From NCBI GenBank assembly GCA_911728455.2, contig OU452233.1:17817926-17881925 (forward strand): 64,000 bases of DNA, written 5' to 3'. Shown piece after piece: positions 52,801-64,000 of this stretch. The position numbers and the translations under genes were made by a program. Source of the stretch: Marthasterias glacialis. Taxonomy: Eukaryota > Echinodermata > Asteroidea > Forcipulatida > Asteriidae. Every line of letters begins with the position of its first letter. The first letter of the stretch is position 1. The notes beneath the pieces are model-generated. The model saw only the letters and a list, made by a program, of their open reading frames with translations. It did no database searches and was not told where the DNA came from.

Positions 52801-55578
52801 TCCCAAATCAAGAAACTATACAACTGATTACTAATATCTCTTATTGTCTTTCCTGAAGCATGCAGGCGCTTTGCTTCTGACTAAAAATTAATAAAATTAA
52901 TTGATGTAGGCCTACAGCTCGCAGATCAGGAAAATGAACAGATTAATTTAGCTTTACTAAACTTGAATCAGTTAAATATTCCCAAATTAAGAAACTATAC
53001 AACTGATTACAAAATAATATCTCTAACTGTCTCTCCTGAAGCATGCAGGTGCTTTGCTTCTGACTAAACATTAGTAAAATCAGTTGATGTACAGCTCGCA
53101 GATCGGGAACATAAACTGATCAATTTAGCTTTACTAAATTTGAATCAGTTTAATATTCCCAAATCAAGAAACTATACAACTGATTACTAATATCTTTTAT
53201 TGTCTTTCCTGAAGCATGCAGGCGCTTTGCTTCTGACTAAAAATTAATAAAATTAATTGATGTAGGCCTACAGCTCGCAGATCGGGAAGATTAACAGATT
53301 AATTTAGTTTTACTAAACTTGAATCAGTTAAATATTCCCAATTTAAGAAACTATACAACTGATTACAAAATATTATCTCTAACTGTCTCTCCTGAAGCAT
53401 GCAGGTGCTTTGCTTCTGACTAAAAATGAATAAAATCAGTTGATGTACAGCTCGCAGATCGGGAACATAAACTGAGTAATTTAGCTTTACTAAATTTGAA
53501 TCAGTTTAATATTCCCAAATCAAGAAACTATACAACTGATTGCAAATAATTATCTCTAACTGTCTTTCCTGAAGCATGCAGGTGCTTTGCTTCTGACTAA
53601 AAATTAATAAAATCAGTTGATGTACAGCTCGCAGATCGGGAACATAAACTGATCAATTTAGCTTTACTAAATTTGAATCAGTTTAATATTCCCAAATCAA
53701 GAAACTATACAACTGATTACTATTATCTCTTATTGTCTTTCCTGAAGCATGCAGGCGCTTTGCTTCTGACTAAAAATTAATAAAATTAATTGATGTAGGC
53801 CTACAGCTCGCAGATCGGGAAAATGAACAGATTAATTTAGCTTTACTAAACTTGAATCAGTTAAATATTCCCAAATTAAGAAACTATACAACTGATTACA
53901 AAATAATATCTGTAACTGTCTCTCCTGAAGCATGCAGGTGCTTTGCTTCTGACTAAAAATTAATAAAATCAGTTGATGTACAGCTCGCAGATCGGGAACA
54001 TAAACTGATCAATTTAGCTTTACTAAATTTGAATCAGTTTAATATTCCCGAATCAAGAAACTATACAACTGATTACTAATATCTCTAACTGTCTTTCCTG
54101 AAGCATGCAGGCGCTTTGCTTCTGACTAAAAATTAATAAAATTAATTGATGTAGGCCTACAGCTCGCAGATCGGGAACATAAACTGATCAATTTAGCTTT
54201 ACTAAATTTGAATCAGTTTAATATTCCCAAATCAAGAAACTATACAACTGATTACTAATATCTTTTATTGTCTTTCCTGAAGCATGCAGGCGCTTTGCTT
54301 CTGACTAAAAATTAATAAAATTAATTGATGTAGGCCTACAGCTCGCAGGGGAAGATTAACAGATTAATTTAGCTTTACTAAATTTGAATCAGTTAAATAT
54401 TCCCAAATTAAGAAACTATACAACTGATTACAAAATAATATCTCTAACTGTCTCTCCTGAAGCATGCAGGCGCTTTGCTTCTGACTAAACATGAATAAAA
54501 TCAGTTGATGTACAGCTCGCAGATCGGGAACAAAAACTGAGTAATTTAGCTTTACTAAATTTGAATCGGTTTAATATTCCCAAATCAAGAAACTATACAA
54601 CTGATTACTAATATCTCTTATTGTCTTTCCTGAAGCATGCAGGCGCTTTGCTTCTGACTAAAAATTAGTTAAATTAATTGATGTAGGCCTACAGCTCGCA
54701 GATCGGGAAGATTAACAGATTAATTTAGCTTTACTAAACTTGAATCAGTTGAATATTCCCAAATTAAGAAACTATACAAGTGGTTACAAAATAATATCTC
54801 TAACTGTCTCTCCTGAAGCATGCAGGTGCTTTGCTTCTGACTAAACATTAATAAACTCAGTTGATGTACAGCTCGCAGATAGGGAACATAAACTGATCAG
54901 TTTAGCTTTACTAAATTTGAATCAGTTTAATATTCCCAAATCAAGAAACTATACAACTGATTACTAATATCTCTAACTGTCTCTCCTGAAGCATGCAGGC
55001 GCTTTGCTTCTGACTAAAAATGAATAAAATCAGTTGATGTACAGCTCACAGATCGGGAACATAGACTGATCGATTTAGCTTTACTAAATTTGAATCAGTT
55101 TAATATTCCCAAACCAAGAAACTATACAACTGATTGTAAATAATTATCTCTAACTGTCTCTCCTGAAGCATGCAGACGCTTTGCTTCTGACTAAAATGAA
55201 TAAAATCAGTTGATGTACAGCTCGCAGATCAGGAAAATGAACAGATTAATTTAGCTTTACTAAGCTTGAATCAGTTAAATATTCCCAAATTAAGAAACTA
55301 TACAACTGATTACAAAATAATATCTCTAACTGTCTCTCCTGAAGCATGCAGGTGCTTTGCTTCTGACTAAACATTAGTAAAATCAGTTGATGTACAGCTC
55401 ACAGATCGGGAACATAGACTGATCGATTTAGCTTTACTAAATTTGAATCAGTTTAATATTCCCAAACCAAGAAACTATACAACTGATTGTAAATAATTAT
55501 CTCTAACTGTCTTTCCTGAAGCATGCAGGCGCTTTGCTTCTGACTAAAAATTAATAAATGTATAGCTCGCGAATCGGG
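49893..55578. repeat. Satellite array 2, ~177 bp monomer, about 32 copies, higher-order structure
   Basis: Monomers of 160-183 bp share 'atttagctttactaaatttg', 'caagaaactatacaactgat', 'tcctgaagcatgcagg' and 'gctttgcttctgactaaa'. At least two subtypes occur: 'cagttgatgtacagctcgca' and 'attgatgtaggcctacagct'. The order of subtypes repeats with a period of about 890 bp (five monomers) from 50760 to 52540, followed by a three-monomer repeat (~530 bp). A lone monomer is found at 58735-58880. Confidence 0.95.
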
Positions 55579-56368
55579 AAGCTAATTAGCTACTGTATCT
55601 CTGATTGTTTTTTTTTATTTAATACAGGAGTTTTGAATAGACGCAAATGTATTTGTTTATCAGCAACTGGTCTTGTGTGTGGTCACCTAGTTTGAGTCCC
55701 TAAAACTTTGAGTAAATATTAACATTATACTCTGATGAAATTTTTTATTTGTATGAATAAAGCACACTCGGTGTGTCTTACGGACATTGTGTGAATTTTG
55801 TTTCATGGTTTTACGTGAAAGAAAGAACAGCCCAACACCACTATTGTTCTAAAGTACATAAGTTTCATTATGATAAAAATCACTACTAGAGATTAAGTCT
55901 CTTGTTGTGATTTTATCTTATGTACTCTAAACATTACTGGTGTTGAATTAACGGGATGGCTTTTGCCACTTTAAAATATTTTGGGTGTGAGATTAGCATC
56001 TTATTCATTTGTTTACATATAAAACTGGGAGGAAAGACCCTATGACGTTTAAGTATAGTTTACGTAAATGTTGCCTAATGTCTAAAACGATTTTAGGACT
56101 TTATTTTTGTGTGACAATTTTGTTAATTAAACATGTCAATGTAGAACTTCAGTATGAGACTTCCCCGGAAAAGTTGTCCAAGTGGAATGAGATCCGAAGC
56201 TAACAAACAGGCATCACTGGCCCTGACCAATGTGCCATACAAGGAAAAGCCCAGGAAGAGTTGCTGACATCACCATAAAACCACATAAGTTGACAACATC
56301 AACAAGTACTTAGTCGAGCTTCCTGCTTAAAATTATTTGGGAGGAAATTGGGTTAGATCGTCTCTTAC

Positions 56369-56493
56369 CATTCAATAGGGCCTATCCCAAGATCTTGTCC
56401 AAACTTTGTAGATCTCCAAATCGTCAGAAAACCATCACCACACACTGCATAGGAACCTTCAGTTCATGGGTCAGCCAGAGACGGTGAAAAGAT
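56369..56493 (-). pseudogene. Exon-like frame type 1, frame-disrupted copy
   Basis: Minus strand: acceptor 'cttgtctttcag' and donor GTAAGA as in 59587-59707, but relative to that copy a one-base loss near the middle breaks the frame. The downstream part reads EGSYAVCGDGFLTIWRSTK, which resembles a WD-repeat strand (GDGFLTIW). Function unknown. Confidence 0.3.
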
Positions 56494-56519
56494 CTGAAAG
56501 ACAAGACAACAAAAAAGGC

Positions 56520-56900
56520 TTTTTTAAAACTTAAGTATTCAAAAGCAAAAAAGTCTGACTCAAGTTCACTTCACTTGTTTCATTAGATTAACCCTGATAA
56601 AAGATACCGCTGTGGATCTCAAGACGACTTTTACATCTCGTAAAGTATGGTGGTATAACTTGGCATTATTGTTGGGGGGATGGGGTGACTAGACTTGCCT
56701 TGATTCTTTCCCTTACAGACTAAGCATTTTCGTGGCCTCAATCCTTCCATATCCTCTCCTCCTATGTCACTCCAAATCAAATGGTTTGGACTTGGGTGAG
56801 ATTGGAATGCCTGACCCCGTGATAAGCACTTTGTATTTGGGCATCTACTGACCAAAACACTTCTGATTCCTTCACTTTAGCAATCGGAAATAAAAGGATT
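56520..56900. other. Between the exon-like frames, first block
   Basis: A minus-strand frame with paired cysteines (56631-56855) is present, but the matching place in copy 2 (59830-60050) does not keep it, so it is probably not coding. Confidence 0.3.
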
Positions 56901-57156
56901 TGGGACTGTACAAAATTAAACTGTTCGCTTTATTTTCAAGTATCCCCCAATGTTATTCTAAGCCAGTCACTCTGTGCAATCTGAGGATACACCATTGCAG
57001 ATTTAGAGTAGAAGGGAGAATCGTTGTCTTGACTTGTTGTGTTAATTTCACTGAGTTGTCTTTAGTTTTCGCTTGAATATGACAGCAGGAAGTTCGGTTA
57101 TATAACAAGAGTTTAATTATGACAGCGGAATTCGCAGAATTTGTCAGGTTCTTTAC

Positions 57157-57353
57157 CTTTCAGGTTCGTGGAGTTCTTTACAGCTACACACCTTCCGTTG
57201 CTTCTTGGTTGAAGATGCTGCGGCTGTAGCCAGGCTCTCTGGGCTGGGTGTTGCAGCTCTGGTCCGGCTGGGCTGTGTGTTGCAGCTCTGCTCCCGCGGG
57301 GCTGGGTGTTGCAATCCATGGTAATCTTCAACTTCACTGGTCAGCCATGGGAT
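57157..57353 (-). CDS. Exon-like frame type 2, copy 1
   Basis: Minus strand: acceptor 'cttgtccttcag', 65 open codons starting IPWLTSEVEDYHGLQHP, a three-times repeated ~10-residue segment, then LATAAASSTKKQRKVC and a donor GTAAAG. The Lys/Arg-rich end is conserved at 60.5 kb. Unidentified. Could be a lineage-specific gene or a spliced remnant carried in repeats. Confidence 0.3.
57232..57320. repeat. ~30 bp minisatellite inside exon-like frame type 2
   Basis: Three units of about 30 bp with 'gctgggtgttgcag' and 'ctctgctccc'. Copy number differs between the 57.2, 60.5 and 61.3 kb copies. Confidence 0.7.
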
Positions 57354-57479
57354 CTGAAGGACAAGATACTCATAACACCTCAAGTGGTGTGTGTCAGTTC
57401 ACAATCGATAAAGGTAAATTGAATTTGAGCCTTGGCTCAGGGCACGTATTTGAAACTCAATCAGTGGCGTGTACCCCCG

Positions 57480-57560
57480 CCCACTCATGTCTGTGCCCCC
57501 TCCCCAACTGATGTCTGTGCCCCCTCCCCAACTGATGTCTGTGCCCCCTCCCCCCACTGG
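57480..57560. repeat. ~24 bp tandem repeat
   Basis: Three units of 'gatgtctgtgccccctcccc'. Confidence 0.85.
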
Positions 57561-58734
57561 TGCTCCCATTTGAAATCTGGCCTTTTTAGATTAAAAATTA
57601 CCCAGAATGAAATGTTACATCTTATGTAGGCCTAGTCTTTAAATTGATTTTTTTTTATTTAGACACAAAATGTATTTTGTTTTACCTCAACATGTCAGAA
57701 GAGCCCTGAAAAGGGCCTTGTTTAGGAAAAAAAACAAACGGAAACTTCAGTTTAATTGGCGAAAAGTTCCCCCTAGGAAAAATGGTGGCTGCCCCCCCCC
57801 CCCTCTTGTCAACCCCTAAACTTTTATCCAATTTACGCCACTGAATTCAATCAGTGTTACGTTGACTGAAATTGGTCCAGTTTGGGTATAAAGAAATGTC
57901 TAAATCGCAAACTCTTTCAGAGTTTTGGAGACTGAAATTAATTTGAAACAGGACAGTTCTCTTGAACCAAGACTAACCAATGCTGCCTGAATTGCTACCC
58001 TCTGATTACCTCAACATGTTCAATGGGAAAGATTAATCTCATATTTTCTAGGCCTACACTTCTTACTCTAAGTCTTTGGAAAATTTTGGGGAAGAGAAAA
58101 TTCTAATTCTCAAACTCTTTCAGAGATTTGTAGACTGAAATTAGTTGGATATAGGACAGTTCCCTTGAACCAGGACTAAGCAATACTACCTGCAACTTGT
58201 TCAATGGAAAATATTAATCGCACATTTTCTAGGCCTACACTGCTTATTTTGGGGAAAATCTTTTGTCTAAATCTCTTTCAGAGATTTGTAGAGATTAGTT
58301 GGCAACAGGACAGTTCCCTTGAACCAAGATTACCTCAATCTGTTGGAAAGTTGACCTCAAAAGGTTACCCCAATAGAAAAGATTAATCCCATAATTTCTA
58401 GGCCTACACTTCTTACTCTTAGTCTGTTGACAACTATAATCATTCATTATAAAACAAATACCTTGGTATTTTCATGATAGCTCCTTCTGAACAATCAGTT
58501 CTTCACCACCAGCAAGCAGCTTCTTAGTCTTCTAGTTTTCATGCTCCCTCCCCCACCCCCTTTTTGTAGAATTTTTCCATACACAGTGTAAAGAGAATGG
58601 CTTGAACTTTTCTTACGCTCTTCTCAAAGATGGATGTTTTTTTTTTCTAAACTCAAATTTTTCAGTTGATTTTTATTTTTTTTATTTTTTTTTTTTTTTT
58701 TTCATGACGCTTCCTAAGTCTGATAAGCTGAAGC
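57561..58734. repeat. Spacer with three related ~180-270 bp segments
   Basis: The motif 'tttctaggcctacactt' preceded by 'gattaat' recurs near 58033, 58212 and 58385. 'gacagttc' plus 'cttgaacca' recurs near 57952, 58155 and 58310. This is a diverged tandem repeat with no gene. It resembles 49800-49860, at the left edge of satellite array 2. Confidence 0.55.
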
Positions 58735-58880
58735 ATTCATGCACTTTTCTTCTGACTTAAAAAAAATAAACTCAGTTGATGTACAGCTCGCAGATCGGGA
58801 AGATTAACAGATTAATTTAGCTTTACTAAATTTGAATCAGTTTAATATTCCCAAATCAAGAAACCATACAACTGATTTGT
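58735..58880. repeat. Single monomer of satellite 2
   Basis: 'gttgatgtacagctcgcaga' through 'caagaaaccatacaactgat', the same subtype as in the array. It joins directly to the duplicated block. Confidence 0.85.
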
Positions 58881-59586
58881 TTATCAGCAACTGGTCTGGT
58901 AAATGGTCACCTAGTTTGAGTCCCCTTAAATTTTGAGTAAACAGTAATATTTCATTAGGATGAAATTTTAAAGGGACCCAACCGTTTCTTGATTTGTATC
59001 AAAGCAAACTTGGTATGTCTTACAGACATAGTGTGGATTCTTTTTCATGGTTTTGCATGAAAGAAAGAACAGCCACAAAGTTTGCTTGAGTCTTATCTCT
59101 AAATGTGATTCTATCATAGCGAATCTTACGTACTTTAAATAATACTGATGTTGACTAACTGAGGTGGCTTTTGCCAATTGGGGTGTGAGATTAGCATAGT
59201 TATTCATTTGTTTACATATAAAACTAGAAGTGAAATGTGCAGATGTGCACATTAAAAGACCCTATGGCGATTAAGTAGTTTACAGAATTGTTGCCTAATG
59301 TCTTACATGGTTTCAAATGATATTTGTTTACAATTTTGTAAATTTAAACATGTCAATGTAGCACTTCAGTTCGAGACTTCCCCAGGAAAGTTGTCCAAGT
59401 GAAATGAGATCCGAAGCTAACAAACAGGCATCACTGGCCCTGACCAATGTGCCATACAAGGAAAAAGCCCAGGAAGAGTTGCTGACATCACCATAAAACC
59501 ACACAAGTTGACAACATCAACAAGTACTTAGTCGAGCTTCCTGGAGACAACCATTGGGGAGGAAAATTGGTTAGATTTTATCTTAC

Positions 59587-59707
59587 CAATCCTTGCGCTC
59601 CAAGATCTTGTCCTAGCGTTGTAGATCTCCAAATCGTCACAAAACCAATACCACACACTCCATAGAAACCTTCAACTTCATGGATCAGCCAGAGTCGGTG
59701 AAAAGAT
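59587..59707 (-). CDS. Exon-like frame type 1, open copy
   Basis: Minus strand: acceptor 'cttgtctttcag', one base, 40 open codons (SFHRLWLIHEVEGFYGVCGI then GFVTIWRSTTLGQDLG...), donor GTAAGA. Faintly WD-repeat-like around GFVTIW. The frame stays open here, unlike the 56.4 kb copy. I do not know the gene. Confidence 0.3.
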
Positions 59708-60479
59708 CTGAAAGACAAGACAAACAAAGCTTTTTTAAGACTAAAGTTTAAGACGTCACATGCAACATTAAACTGACTCAAGTTCACTTCTTTTGTTTCA
59801 TAATATTAAGCAGGAACAATATCTGATAAATTATGGTGGAATAACTTGATGTTACTGGTGGGGGTGGGGTGACTAGACTTGCATTGATTTTTTCCCTTAC
59901 AGACTAAGCACTTTTGTGCTGGTGTGTGGCCACAATCCTCCCATCTCCTCTTCTCCTATGTCTCCAAACCAAATTGTTGGATTTGGGTGAGAATGGAATA
60001 AGTGATAAATACCAGCTATTTGGGCCTACTGGTCCCAGTCCTTCTGAATTCATCACTTTGGCAATTCCATAAGGATTTGGGACTGTAAAAAAAAACTAAT
60101 CCTATGCCTTTTTCCATTTGTGTTCCACTTGTGTTTTTCCATTTGTGTTTCTGGTTAAACCAGCAATAAATATCACGTTTATGAGATTTTAGACCTGGAA
60201 AATTGCTTTCTTTTTAAATAAATGAATAAATAAATAAATAAAGCTAAAAAAATCATAATTAGGGGCCTATCCATTTTTTCAGGTACCCTGAAAAATGGGG
60301 CTGTACTTATCTATCCACTCTTAAGAGTAGCAGGAAGAATTATTGTCTTGACTTGTATTAAATTTCACTGAGTTGATTTGAAATTATGCTTGAATAATTA
60401 GGACAACAGTAATTTCAGTTATCCAATAAGAATTTAGAGAGGAGAGCGGAATTTGCAAAAAATGATTAGGCTCTTGACC

Positions 60480-60662
60480 CGTCAGGTTTGTGGACTTCAT
60501 TACAGCAACACACCTTCCGTTGTCTCTTGGTTGAAGATGCTGAGGCTGTAGCCAGGCTCGCTGGGCCGGGTGTCTCAGCTCTGCTCCCGCTGGGCTGGGT
60601 GTTGCAGTCCATGGAAACCATCAACTTCATTGGTCAGCCAGAGTCGGTGAAAAGATCTGAAA
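60480..60662 (-). pseudogene. Exon-like frame type 2, copy 2, with in-frame stop
   Basis: The acceptor region and first codons match type 1, and the end (SLATASASSTKRQRKVC) matches 57157-57353. A stop falls between them in the frame of the first half, so one continuous frame is not kept. Confidence 0.35.
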
Positions 60663-60700
60663 TACAAGACAAACAATTCCTTTTAAAGACAGAAGTTTTA

Positions 60701-61140
60701 GCTTCCAATAAAGTCTGACTTAAGTTAACTTCACTGCCCTTAGTCTTATTATTTTAAGGGTGAACACAATACATGGCGGTGATATTCAAGACAGCTTTTA
60801 CATAAATTAAACATGCACTGTTAATTTCCTTATTTTATGAATATTGAAAAATATACTGCACCAATGCCCCGAGAATAAAATGATGAATCCTAAGTATTGA
60901 CCTTGAAACAAAAAAAAATTCAATTGGACATTTTTCATCGCTAACCACTCTCATTGTGGAGCGATTGTGGTTTATGTATATTATATAGCGCCCTCTATTA
61001 ACTTGTAATAACATGTTTTAGTGGCAGCCGGTTTTCAGCAATCTTACCAAAAATGGCAGACTACACATGCAAATTCACATCGAATACAGTATACATTATA
61101 CTTTCCTTTAAAAAAATTCCTTAATAAATTAGTGTTTTTG
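60701..61140. other. No gene seen
   Basis: AT-rich spacer, 'gcgccctctattaac' motif near 60988. Confidence 0.35.
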
Positions 61141-61475
61141 AGGAAGTGTCCAAAGTAAATTTCACTGAGCTGTCTGGAGTTTACGCTTGAATATGACAGC
61201 AGTACAAAGAATTTAATTATGACAACAAAAATTGCCCGCAAAATTATTTTCTTTTACCTATTATTTTCATGGACTTCAATTCAGCAACACACCTTCCGTT
61301 GTCTCTTGGTTAAACACCCGGCGGCAGTAGCCCTCTGCGCTGGGCCGGGGTGTAGCAGCTCTCCAGCCCGCAGGGCCAGGTGTAGCAGCTCTGGTCCCGT
61401 GGGCTAGGTTCGTCTTCTCTGGTACAGGGGCAATATATTCAGTACCGTCTTCGCCTATCACTGTCACCACTCAGC
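61141..61475. repeat. Third, partial copy of the duplicated block end
   Basis: 'cacaccttccgttgtctctt' and 'gctgggccggggtgtagcag' correspond to 57185-57300 and 60505-60610. The minus frame here shares only the GC-rich ~30 bp repeat and reads in another frame from the 57.2 kb copy. Confidence 0.6.
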
Positions 61476-61586
61476 ATACAAAGCCAACCTAATGGAGCTC
61501 GCAAAGCAACCGAAAGCTCAACAGAGAAATAAGCCCGTTGTGGAGGTGTTTTCTACGGCTTTCTTCAAGAGAAAGCTAGGCCTGTT

Positions 61587-61703
61587 TTCCCCGGAGCTCT
61601 CTGGTCCTTCACAGCTCATTATTAATGTCGGCAAGTTCGTAGTCGTCTGTGCTCAACTCTGTGGCAACTTTCATGCAGCAATTCACGTAAACTGGAGCCA
61701 TTA
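61587..61703 (-). CDS. Possible short start exon or small frame
   Basis: Minus strand ATG near 61702 opens a 30-codon frame, MAPVYVNCCMKVATELSTDD and on to INNEL, before a stop. A GTGAAG near the end could serve as a donor. The composition is protein-like and it lies upstream (minus sense) of the exon-like frames at 61.4-47.3 kb. It could be the first exon of that unknown gene. This is weak evidence. Confidence 0.2.
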
Positions 61704-62527
61704 ACACTGCTGCTGAAATAAAGCCAAAACCACTGGTTTTGATATGGAATATTGACAGTTTGCTGGGTTTTCTAAGTAGAAGACAGAAATATCGGGTGCT
61801 CTTTTAGTAGGAGACAAGCAAGAGACGTGCGTCCTGTCCGCTGTACCCGTGTAGAAATGCAGCACGTGTTGCCCACTAGCTGTAGTCGAAAAAAGAGCAT
61901 TGCATTTTAGGTAAAAGAAACTCGAACACGTCTCATTTGCATAACAAAGAGATTTGCATATTTTGGTTGAAAGAATGCAGAGAATTTGCGATATGCATGG
62001 CCGCTCCTGGCGGGGAAAAAATACTGTATGCTGCGGTGGCTCATAATTCGCCAATTCGTTAAGGACTTCTTATAAGTTCTGACTGAATAAAAATAATAAT
62101 AAACTGATGAAATAGGGAAACCGCCAACATTGGGGCTGTGATAGCTTAAGTTTGTGGAGCACCGGCATGTAAACCAGGAGGTCGCAGATGCAAATCCCGC
62201 TGTAGTAATTTTTCTTTTATAGTTCACGCCAGTCTAAAAGAGTATGGGGCAACACGCATGTAGGCAGTTTTTTTCACGATTTTGTTTGAGTTTTTAAGTC
62301 GTGATGTTTACACATAATTATTTGTTCCGCTTTAGATACCGGTACAAAATAATAATGAGTGGTTGATTTGGTATAAAAGTGTCATTTATTTGGGAGCAAT
62401 TATGGGAGATCGCCACTCTTGCCTGGATGACACCGCCACAGCAAACAACTTCATACGCAAAACGTTTGGGTTTTTTTGTTTTTTAAATTGGTCAAAAACG
62501 AAGGTGGTTTCTGCTGAGGGCTGCAAC

Positions 62528-62558
<31 letters not shown>

Positions 62559-62998
62559 AAAAAAAGATAAATAAATAAAATAAAATAAACAAATAAAATA
62601 TAAAAAAATAAGAAATCGCATGATTGGCAGATTAGTAGCCTGTCATTCCTGAAAAATTAGCACCGCCTCCTGCCACACCAACTGACGTCAGTAACCCATA
62701 ATGAGGGTGTGTACAACGGTAAAAAAAAAAATAAAATAAAAAATAGGGGTGGAGGATAAATATTATAAAGTCTGAAATTCGGCGTTGGGGGAGCAAAGAA
62801 GTTGGATTTGGATCTTTTTCTCCATCCGATTGAGGAATGTATTTGTAGATTGGGAAATGGACAACTTCGCAAATATTTTTAACGCGCACTACAGGTGTAT
62901 GGGGACGCACGCGTTTAGCCGTGAAACGAGTTGCATTATGGTTCCAATATCTCGGCCAGCATGCTGTATTGCGCGTAAAAAGTATTTGTGAAGTGGTC
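61704..62998. other. Intergenic, repeats only
   Basis: A SINE head-like piece (family C) at about 62150-62220 with 'ggtcgcagatgcaaatcccg', a C/A homopolymer run at 62530-62565, and AT-rich simple sequence to about 62600. Minus-strand frames of 92-117 residues are present but lack any protein-like features. Confidence 0.4.
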
Positions 62999-63196
62999 TA
63001 TATATTGACCCCTTGCACGCACGTCACACGCGCCGACTGTGCCATGCTCACCATTTTGGTGGTCAATAGGTTTACGTGTAAACACCGCGTTGCCTATAAA
63101 ATGCGTACTTCTCTGAATAACACAGTATTATTGCCCACCAAAATGGCGCAACCAAAATTATTGTTATGATGACGTCAGGTGAATTGGGTCAATAGA
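62999..63196. mobile_element. MITE-like element, 'cctattgac' family
   Basis: Left end 'ctatatattgacccct', right end 'gatgacgtcaggtgaattgg' plus 'gtcaatag', with 'ccaaaatggcgcaacc' inside. An internal 'ggtggtcaatagg' at about 63059 suggests one copy inside another. Confidence 0.55.
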
Positions 63197-64000
63197 GAGG
63201 TTGCATGACCCCGAGAAAAGTTCGTTATACGGCCATGTACAAACTCAATGGATGGCGCGTCGCCTGCTGAATGACTTCCAGCGCCTGTTTGTGCACACGG
63301 CATTAGGAAAAAGGTCTCGGGTGACGTCACGTGAAACCTCTCCATTACTGGGTTTGTTTGCTGCCACCTACCGTCTAAAAGTATCCCGTTAGAGTAAACG
63401 TTTCTTTTATGGAAGCGTGCATGACTACATTTCACCAAACTTACGTTTCACCCCAATTATCTAAAACATAATATTCAATTAGATACATCTGATAATAAAC
63501 AAGTGTCATTAGTGTGTACCAATTTTTGACACGGGGTGGAATTTTAAGTGCTTGTTCGCTGGGTAAAGTGCGTCGCGCTTCCGTCGTGATGGCTATTTAC
63601 CAATTACTCGTCTTTGGAGCAATTTAACGAATTAAATCTCCGCTAATGGGCGACGGTGCTTGGGTTGATGTGCGTAACAGAAACGCTACAGTCGCAAGGT
63701 GACCGCTGCACCAAAATCGTGATAAAATTAATCTTTGAGCATTTTGATTTGTTAATTTTACTGTTCCCCTTCCCTTCTTTTTTCTGTTACGGGGACTTTA
63801 TTTTTTCTTATTGTGCTGTCAATTCCAAAATATCGATTCAAATTTTGTTTTTAGACAAATAGATTTAAAAGAAAGTAAGAGCGCTGTGATCAGTTTGTTT
63901 TCAATGTAAAATGGCATCTGAAAAACAAATATTTAGTACTAACCGAGTCCTGAGTTTGTCAAAAATCCACAGCCAACTCCTTTTTATATTGTCACATATT
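63197..64000. other. Intergenic, no gene seen
   Basis: No repeat or coding segment recognised. Short frames only. Confidence 0.4.

Larger units (their letters stand above)
55645..57400. repeat. Direct duplication, copy 1
   Basis: Matches 58878-60700 over most of its length: 'tttgtttatcagcaactggt', 'gagatccgaagctaacaaac' and 'aacaggcatcactggccctg' occur in both. Copy 1 directly follows satellite array 2, and copy 2 directly follows a single monomer of the same satellite. So the duplicated block included the array edge. Confidence 0.85.
58881..60700. repeat. Direct duplication, copy 2
   Basis: Counterpart of 55645-57400. Contains exon-like frames at 59587-59707 and about 60480-60660. Confidence 0.85.

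Noticed and set aside
56631-56855. Minus frame with paired cysteines resembling a zinc-binding motif
   Set aside because: The duplicated copy at 59830-60050 does not keep the cysteines or the frame.
61701-62227. Minus frames of 106 and 117 residues
   Set aside because: They overlap in different frames, have no recognisable domain and cover a SINE fragment.

Overview
The window is non-coding-rich animal DNA: spliced genes with GT-AG introns, tRNA-derived SINEs, many short inverted-repeat elements and two kilobase-scale satellite arrays. The secreted C-type lectins, the recurrent 'taggcctac' motif and the sphingosine-phosphate lyase exon pattern suit a deuterostome invertebrate. An echinoderm is my best guess, but the class cannot be fixed from the sequence alone.

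Layout. 1-5.5 kb: no gene seen; several foldback/MITE-like repeats and a GTTT microsatellite. 5.5-16.6 kb: a tandem array of about 4 kb units, each with one intronless minus-strand secreted C-type lectin gene (5750-6226, 9821-10291, 13792-14262), plus a partial geneless unit at 13110-13591. Copies of a roughly 780 bp inverted-repeat element lie inside units 2 and 3. 16.6-38.5 kb: one complete plus-strand gene, sphingosine-1-phosphate lyase (SGPL1). I assembled 14 well-supported coding exons (18969-38055) and one tentative first exon (17518-17541), giving a continuous 549-residue frame with canonical splice sites. Its introns are full of SINEs, MITE-like elements and minisatellites. 38.44-44.53 kb: a tandem array of a ~187 bp monomer (about 29 copies), six of them carrying an extra block of about 120-125 bp. 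44.5-49.9 kb: mostly unexplained sequence, with a few short minus-strand exon-like frames. 49.89-55.58 kb: a second array of ~177 bp monomers (about 32 copies) with higher-order organisation. 55.6-61.7 kb: a large diverged direct duplication (about 55.65-57.4 against 58.88-60.7, with a third partial copy at 61.15-61.47) holding repeated minus-strand exon-like frames. 61.7-64 kb: no gene seen, a few repeats.

The known genes do not form a pathway. The lectins are secreted carbohydrate-binding proteins, probably of immune or coelomic-fluid type. SGPL1 is an ER-membrane PLP enzyme that ends sphingolipid signalling. I found no convincing new multi-gene system. The most unusual items are the two satellite arrays with internal structure, the duplicated splice-acceptor segment inside SGPL1, the lectin tandem array, a 78 bp hairpin flanked by 13 bp direct repeats, and the repeated minus-strand exon-like units of unknown identity.
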